A DNA stretch of 64,000 bases from Pseudofrankia coriaricola (GTDB lineage Bacteria; Actinomycetota; Actinomycetes; Frankiales; Frankiaceae), in assembly GCF_001854805.1 (NCBI RefSeq), contig NZ_MBLO01000113.1, forward strand, positions 1 to 64,000. Direction: 5' to 3'. Positions 61,008 through 64,000 of this stretch are shown one piece after another. A program made the translations under genes and the position numbers. Numbering within the stretch: position 1 is the stretch's first letter; each line of letters starts with the position of its first letter. A model generated the notes under the pieces. It ran no database searches, was not told the origin of the DNA, and worked only from the letters and a program-made list of their open reading frames with translations.

Positions 61008-61137
61008 CAGCACATACAGCGCGCGGCGTCCGGCCGTCGCCGGCACCCCGCGGAACGCAGGCCAGCCCTGATCCGGGTCCGCCCTCGACCCACCCGAACG
61101 TCATGAGACCACCACTCAGTCAAGGAGGCATCGCACG

Positions 61138-62607
61138 ATGCACCCCACGGCTTCCTCTCACTCGTCCGTCCCTGTTTCACCGCCGAAGGACGTCCCGGCG
61201 ACCGCGCCGCGGGACGTGAACGAGGTTCCCGGGCCGCCCGGCGGCGTGGTGGCGACCGTCCGGCGGCTGCGCGCCGACCCGTTGACGCGGTTCCCCGAGC
61301 TCCGCCGCGACTACGGGCCGCTGGTTCGGCTGGCCAGCTGGCCGGTGTCCGCCTTTCTCGTGTCCGACCCGGACGCGATCGCCGACGCGCTGGTCGGTAG
61401 CCACCGCCTGTACGCCAAGGGGGCCGTGGTCCGCGGCCCCGGCTCGCGCGCGACCGTCACGCAGCCGCTGACGTACCTGCTCGGCCAGGGCCTGCTGACC
61501 AGCGCCGGCGAGACCCACCTCCGCCAGCGCCGGCTGATCCAGCCGCTGTTCCACAAGCAGCGGATCGCCGGCTACGGCGAGCAGTTCGTCGCCCTGGCCG
61601 ACGCCGCCGCCGCGACCTGGCGCGACGGCCAGCGGCTGGACCTGCACGCGGAGATGACCGAGATGACGTTGGCGATCGTCGCCAGGACGCTGTTCGACGT
61701 CGATGTCGACGATCGCATTATTGACGTGGTGCGGGCCGCCGTCGGCGAGAACATGCCGGCCGCGCGGCGTGCGAGCCTGCCCGGCTTCCAGCGACTGGAG
61801 CGGCTCCCGCTACGGGCGGCGCAGCGACGCCAGGACGCCCGCGCGGCGCTCGACAACGCCGTGTACGAGATGATCGCCGCCCGGCGCGCCGACGGTGCCA
61901 GCGACACCACCAGCACCACCGGCACCACCGGCACCGACCTGCTGTCCCTGCTGCTGGCCGCCCAGGACGCCGACACCGGCGAGCGGATGGACGACACCCA
62001 GATCCGCGACGAGGCGATGACCCTTCTGCTCGCCGGCCACGAGACGACCGCGAACGCGCTGGCGTGGACGTTCCATCTGCTCGGCGGCGAGCCGGCGGTG
62101 GCCGCCAGGCTGCACGAGGAGGTCGACACGGTCCTCGGGGGCCGGCCACCCACGATCGACGACCTGCCCCGGCTCGCCTACGCGGGCGCGGTGTTCTCCG
62201 AGTCCATGCGGCTCTACCCACCGGTCTGGGCGATGGGCCGCCACCTCGTCGCGGACCGCGAGGTGGCCGGATACCTGCTGCCCGCCGGGTCGACCCTGGT
62301 CTTCAGCCAGTGGGTCATACACCGGGACGAGCGCTGGTGGCCGGAGCCCGACCGCTTCGACCCGACCCGCTGGCTCGACAAGGCGACGGCGCACGACCGC
62401 CCCCGCTTCGCCTACTTCCCGTTCGGCGCCGGGCCTCGTCAGTGCATCGGCAACAGCTTCGCGGTCGCCGAGGGCGTCCTGACGCTGGCCGCGATCGCCC
62501 GCCACTGGTCGTTCACCCCGGCCGCGGGCGCGCCGGTCGTGCCCGAGCCGCTGGTCACCCTGCGCCCCAAGGGCGGCCTGCCGATGCTGGCCCACCGGCG
62601 CCGTTGA
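61138..62607 (+). CDS. Cytochrome P450 monooxygenase
   Basis: 489 aa. I-helix oxygen motif AGHETT (299-304), ExxR as ESMR (355-358), Perf motif RFDPTRW, and haem loop FPFGAGPRQCIG with Cys436 as axial ligand. HLRQRRLIQPLFHKQRI is the C-helix WxxxR region with Gln/Arg. A Thr/Ser/Gly repeat (about 256-267) sits in a surface loop. The N-terminus is soluble. Similar in style to bacterial terpene and fatty-acid P450s of the CYP102/CYP183-like sort; substrate unknown. No ferredoxin or reductase gene adjoins. Confidence 0.93.
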   Translation: MHPTASSHSSVPVSPPKDVPATAPRDVNEVPGPPGGVVATVRRLRADPLTRFPELRRDYGPLVRLASWPVSAFLVSDPDAIADALVGSHRLYAKGAVVRGPGSRATVTQPLTYLLGQGLLTSAGETHLRQRRLIQPLFHKQRIAGYGEQFVALADAAAATWRDGQRLDLHAEMTEMTLAIVARTLFDVDVDDRIIDVVRAAVGENMPAARRASLPGFQRLERLPLRAAQRRQDARAALDNAVYEMIAARRADGASDTTSTTGTTGTDLLSLLLAAQDADTGERMDDTQIRDEAMTLLLAGHETTANALAWTFHLLGGEPAVAARLHEEVDTVLGGRPPTIDDLPRLAYAGAVFSESMRLYPPVWAMGRHLVADREVAGYLLPAGSTLVFSQWVIHRDERWWPEPDRFDPTRWLDKATAHDRPRFAYFPFGAGPRQCIGNSFAVAEGVLTLAAIARHWSFTPAAGAPVVPEPLVTLRPKGGLPMLAHRRR

Positions 62608-62656
62608 GGCGGGTCTCACGTCCGGGTGACCTTGGGCACGTGACGGTCGACCTCCA

Positions 62657-62694
62657 CGACGCCGTATCGCCGAGGTGCCGGCGATACGGCGTCG
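62657..62694 (+). terminator. 16-bp perfect stem hairpin after the P450 gene
   Basis: CGACGCCGTATCGCCG (62657-62672) and CGGCGATACGGCGTCG (62679-62694) are exact inverse complements around a 6-base loop, 50 bases beyond the P450 stop. Most likely a terminator; an operator role for the next gene (start 62852) is possible. Confidence 0.75.
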
Positions 62695-62851
62695 CCGATG
62701 TCGGTCTTCGGACGGTCTCGGACTCCGCCCGAACCGGGGTCTCGACCGCGGCATCGCCATCGCGGGCGGCGACATCGGCGTCGCGACCGTCGATCGCCGT
62801 GTCCCGCGCGGATTCCTTTACTACATCGGCTGGACCTGTCAGCGTAGACGA

Positions 62852-63880
62852 GTGAGGGCGCTGATCAGATACTGCACGACACCGGCTGGCCCCGTGGCGT
62901 ATTCGACAATGGGATCTGGACCGGCCTTGTTGTGCGACTCGGGGTGGATCACTCACCTTCGCGGGCAGCTGGATCTGTTTTCCTTTGGCGGGTTTGTTGA
63001 ACGTCTGGCGCGGCATTTCACGGTGATCCGCTTTGACAAGCCCGGATGCGGACTGTCGGATCGGGACGGCGTCGACCTCTCGTTCGACGGACAGATGGCC
63101 GCGGCGCTGGCGGTCGCCGACGCGGTGGGCGCGCGTCGCTTCCGCCTGTTCGGTGCCTCGCAGGGGGGTCAGCTCGCCGCCGCGATCACGGCGAGGTACC
63201 CAGAACGGGTCGAGGCGCTCGTGGTCTACGGAATGTGCGCCAGCGGCCGAGATCTGGCGCCGCCCGACGTCAGGAAGTCCGTCGTCGCGCTGGTGCGGGC
63301 GCACTGGGGCATGGGGCTGCAAGCACTGGCACACGCCTTCGTCACCGATCCCACCGCTGACGAGATGGCGGCGTTCACCCGGTTCCAGCGGACGAGCGCC
63401 TCGGCCGCGGTGGCCGCACAGTTGCTCGAGGTGTACTACGACACGGATGTCCGGGGGCTGCTTCCAGCGGTCCGGACACCGACCGCGGTCCTGCACCGCG
63501 AAGGCGACCGAGGCACCAGGTTCGACTTGGGCCGCGAGGTCGCCGCGTGTGTCCCCGGGGCCACCCTGATCCCGCTGCCAGGCTCCAGCCATCTCTATTA
63601 CCACGGCGAATGGGAGGCGGTCCTGGACGCGGTACTCACCTTTCTAAGCCAGCCCTCGCGCAGGGGACAACGGCTGACGGACCGTGAGTTCGAGATCGCC
63701 GAACTCGTGACCGAGGGGCTCACCAACCATGCCATCGCCGGCCGCCTGTCCGTCGCGCCACGAACGATCGAGACGCACGTGGAGAACATCCGGCGCAAGC
63801 TGCACATGAGCTCCCGCGCCCAGATCGCGGCCTGGACCACCGAACAGCGGCTGCGCCAGCACCTCCGAGGGATCGGTTGA
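62852..63880 (+). CDS. Alpha/beta hydrolase fused to C-terminal LuxR-type HTH
   Basis: 342 aa from GTG 62852. Residues 10-270 are an alpha/beta hydrolase: FDKPGCGLSD, nucleophile elbow GASQGG with Ser103, and a likely catalytic His in GSSHLYYHG (near 250). Residues 277-325 are a GerE/LuxR DNA-binding domain (LTDREFEIAELVTEGLTNHAIAGRLSVAPRTIETHVENIRRKL). The hydrolase fold probably serves as a ligand sensor, or hydrolyses the inducer, as proposed for similar actinobacterial fusions. No receiver domain. Starts further upstream are possible but lie in poorly biased sequence. It may regulate the P450 or the gene that begins at the right edge. Confidence 0.87.
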   Translation: MRALIRYCTTPAGPVAYSTMGSGPALLCDSGWITHLRGQLDLFSFGGFVERLARHFTVIRFDKPGCGLSDRDGVDLSFDGQMAAALAVADAVGARRFRLFGASQGGQLAAAITARYPERVEALVVYGMCASGRDLAPPDVRKSVVALVRAHWGMGLQALAHAFVTDPTADEMAAFTRFQRTSASAAVAAQLLEVYYDTDVRGLLPAVRTPTAVLHREGDRGTRFDLGREVAACVPGATLIPLPGSSHLYYHGEWEAVLDAVLTFLSQPSRRGQRLTDREFEIAELVTEGLTNHAIAGRLSVAPRTIETHVENIRRKLHMSSRAQIAAWTTEQRLRQHLRGIG

Positions 63881-63914
63881 ACACCCGATATCCGCGCCCT
63901 ATATCCGCACCGCC

Positions 63915-64000
63915 ATGGGCGGCGTCTACGCCCGGTCGGTGTCCGACCAGGGCTACGCCCCACAGGTCAACGCGATCATGGCCGCCAACCCGCGACCGAG
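63915..64000 (+). CDS. Start of a further gene cut by the window edge
   Basis: From ATG 63915 the frame reads MGGVYARSVSDQGYAPQVNA and stays open to the edge with G/C-ending codons. The same frame is open back to before the LuxR stop, and its upstream codons (PYIRTA) also look protein-like, so the true start could be earlier. Only about 28 codons are visible; function cannot be assigned. Confidence 0.35.
   Translation, partial: MGGVYARSVSDQGYAPQVNAIMAANPRP

Overview
The window reads as chromosome of a very GC-rich, F420-using actinobacterium. The clues are almost uniformly G/C third codon positions, frequent GTG starts, 4-base ATGA/GTGA gene overlaps, many TetR regulators, a mycobacterial-type LexA box, three F420/deazaflavin-type enzymes and a hopanoid hpnCDE set. 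A Frankiaceae-like filamentous soil or symbiotic actinobacterium fits best (inference; there is no rRNA or other marker here). No prophage, IS element, CRISPR array, rRNA or tRNA was recognised. The DNA is unusually rich in short tandem repeats, both inside disordered protein tails and between genes.

Layout. 1-5.1 kb (minus): hpnC-hpnD-hpnE squalene-forming operon for hopanoids, with hpnE running off the left edge, plus an upstream SDR. 6.1-9.7 kb: divergent TetR/MMPL exporter pair with a double operator, then a tandem-repeat block and a strong hairpin. 10.2-12.3 kb: a DUF222/HNH endonuclease whose promoter overlaps a perfect SOS box. 12.7-26.2 kb: the main metabolic island, a nine-gene minus-strand cluster facing a divergent MocR/GabR-type PLP regulator. 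It encodes a THI5-like binding protein, two permeases and an ATPase (uptake), an F420-type luciferase-like oxidoreductase, dihydropyrimidinase, beta-ureidopropionase, a class III aminotransferase and an MmsA-type semialdehyde dehydrogenase. Together these make a reductive pyrimidine-degradation route to beta-alanine and acyl-CoA in which the usual dihydropyrimidine dehydrogenase is missing and the F420 enzyme is the obvious stand-in.

26.3-34.5 kb: an AlbA_2/HATPase regulator, a deazaflavin nitroreductase, an alpha/beta hydrolase, a cNMP-domain histidine kinase overlapping a receiver-flavoprotein fusion, and an aquaporin. 34.8-39 kb: RecQ, then a divergent pair (HpnW-like FAD oxidase and PhnX-like hydrolase) expected to act on an aminophosphonate. 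39.4-47.9 kb: two VOC proteins, a ComA-like phosphosulfolactate synthase, and a plus-strand run of AMP ligase, membrane acyltransferase, SDR, 2H phosphoesterase, TetR and a second SDR; this could be a small-molecule pathway.

48-54.5 kb: a MacB/FtsX-type ABC exporter, an alditol oxidase, an MHYT-domain membrane sensor and an F420-type split-barrel protein. 55-64 kb: a TetR/MFS drug-efflux pair, a two-component system, two membrane or envelope proteins, a cytochrome P450 followed by a 16-bp-stem hairpin, a LuxR protein fused to an alpha/beta hydrolase, and the first codons of one more gene at the right edge.
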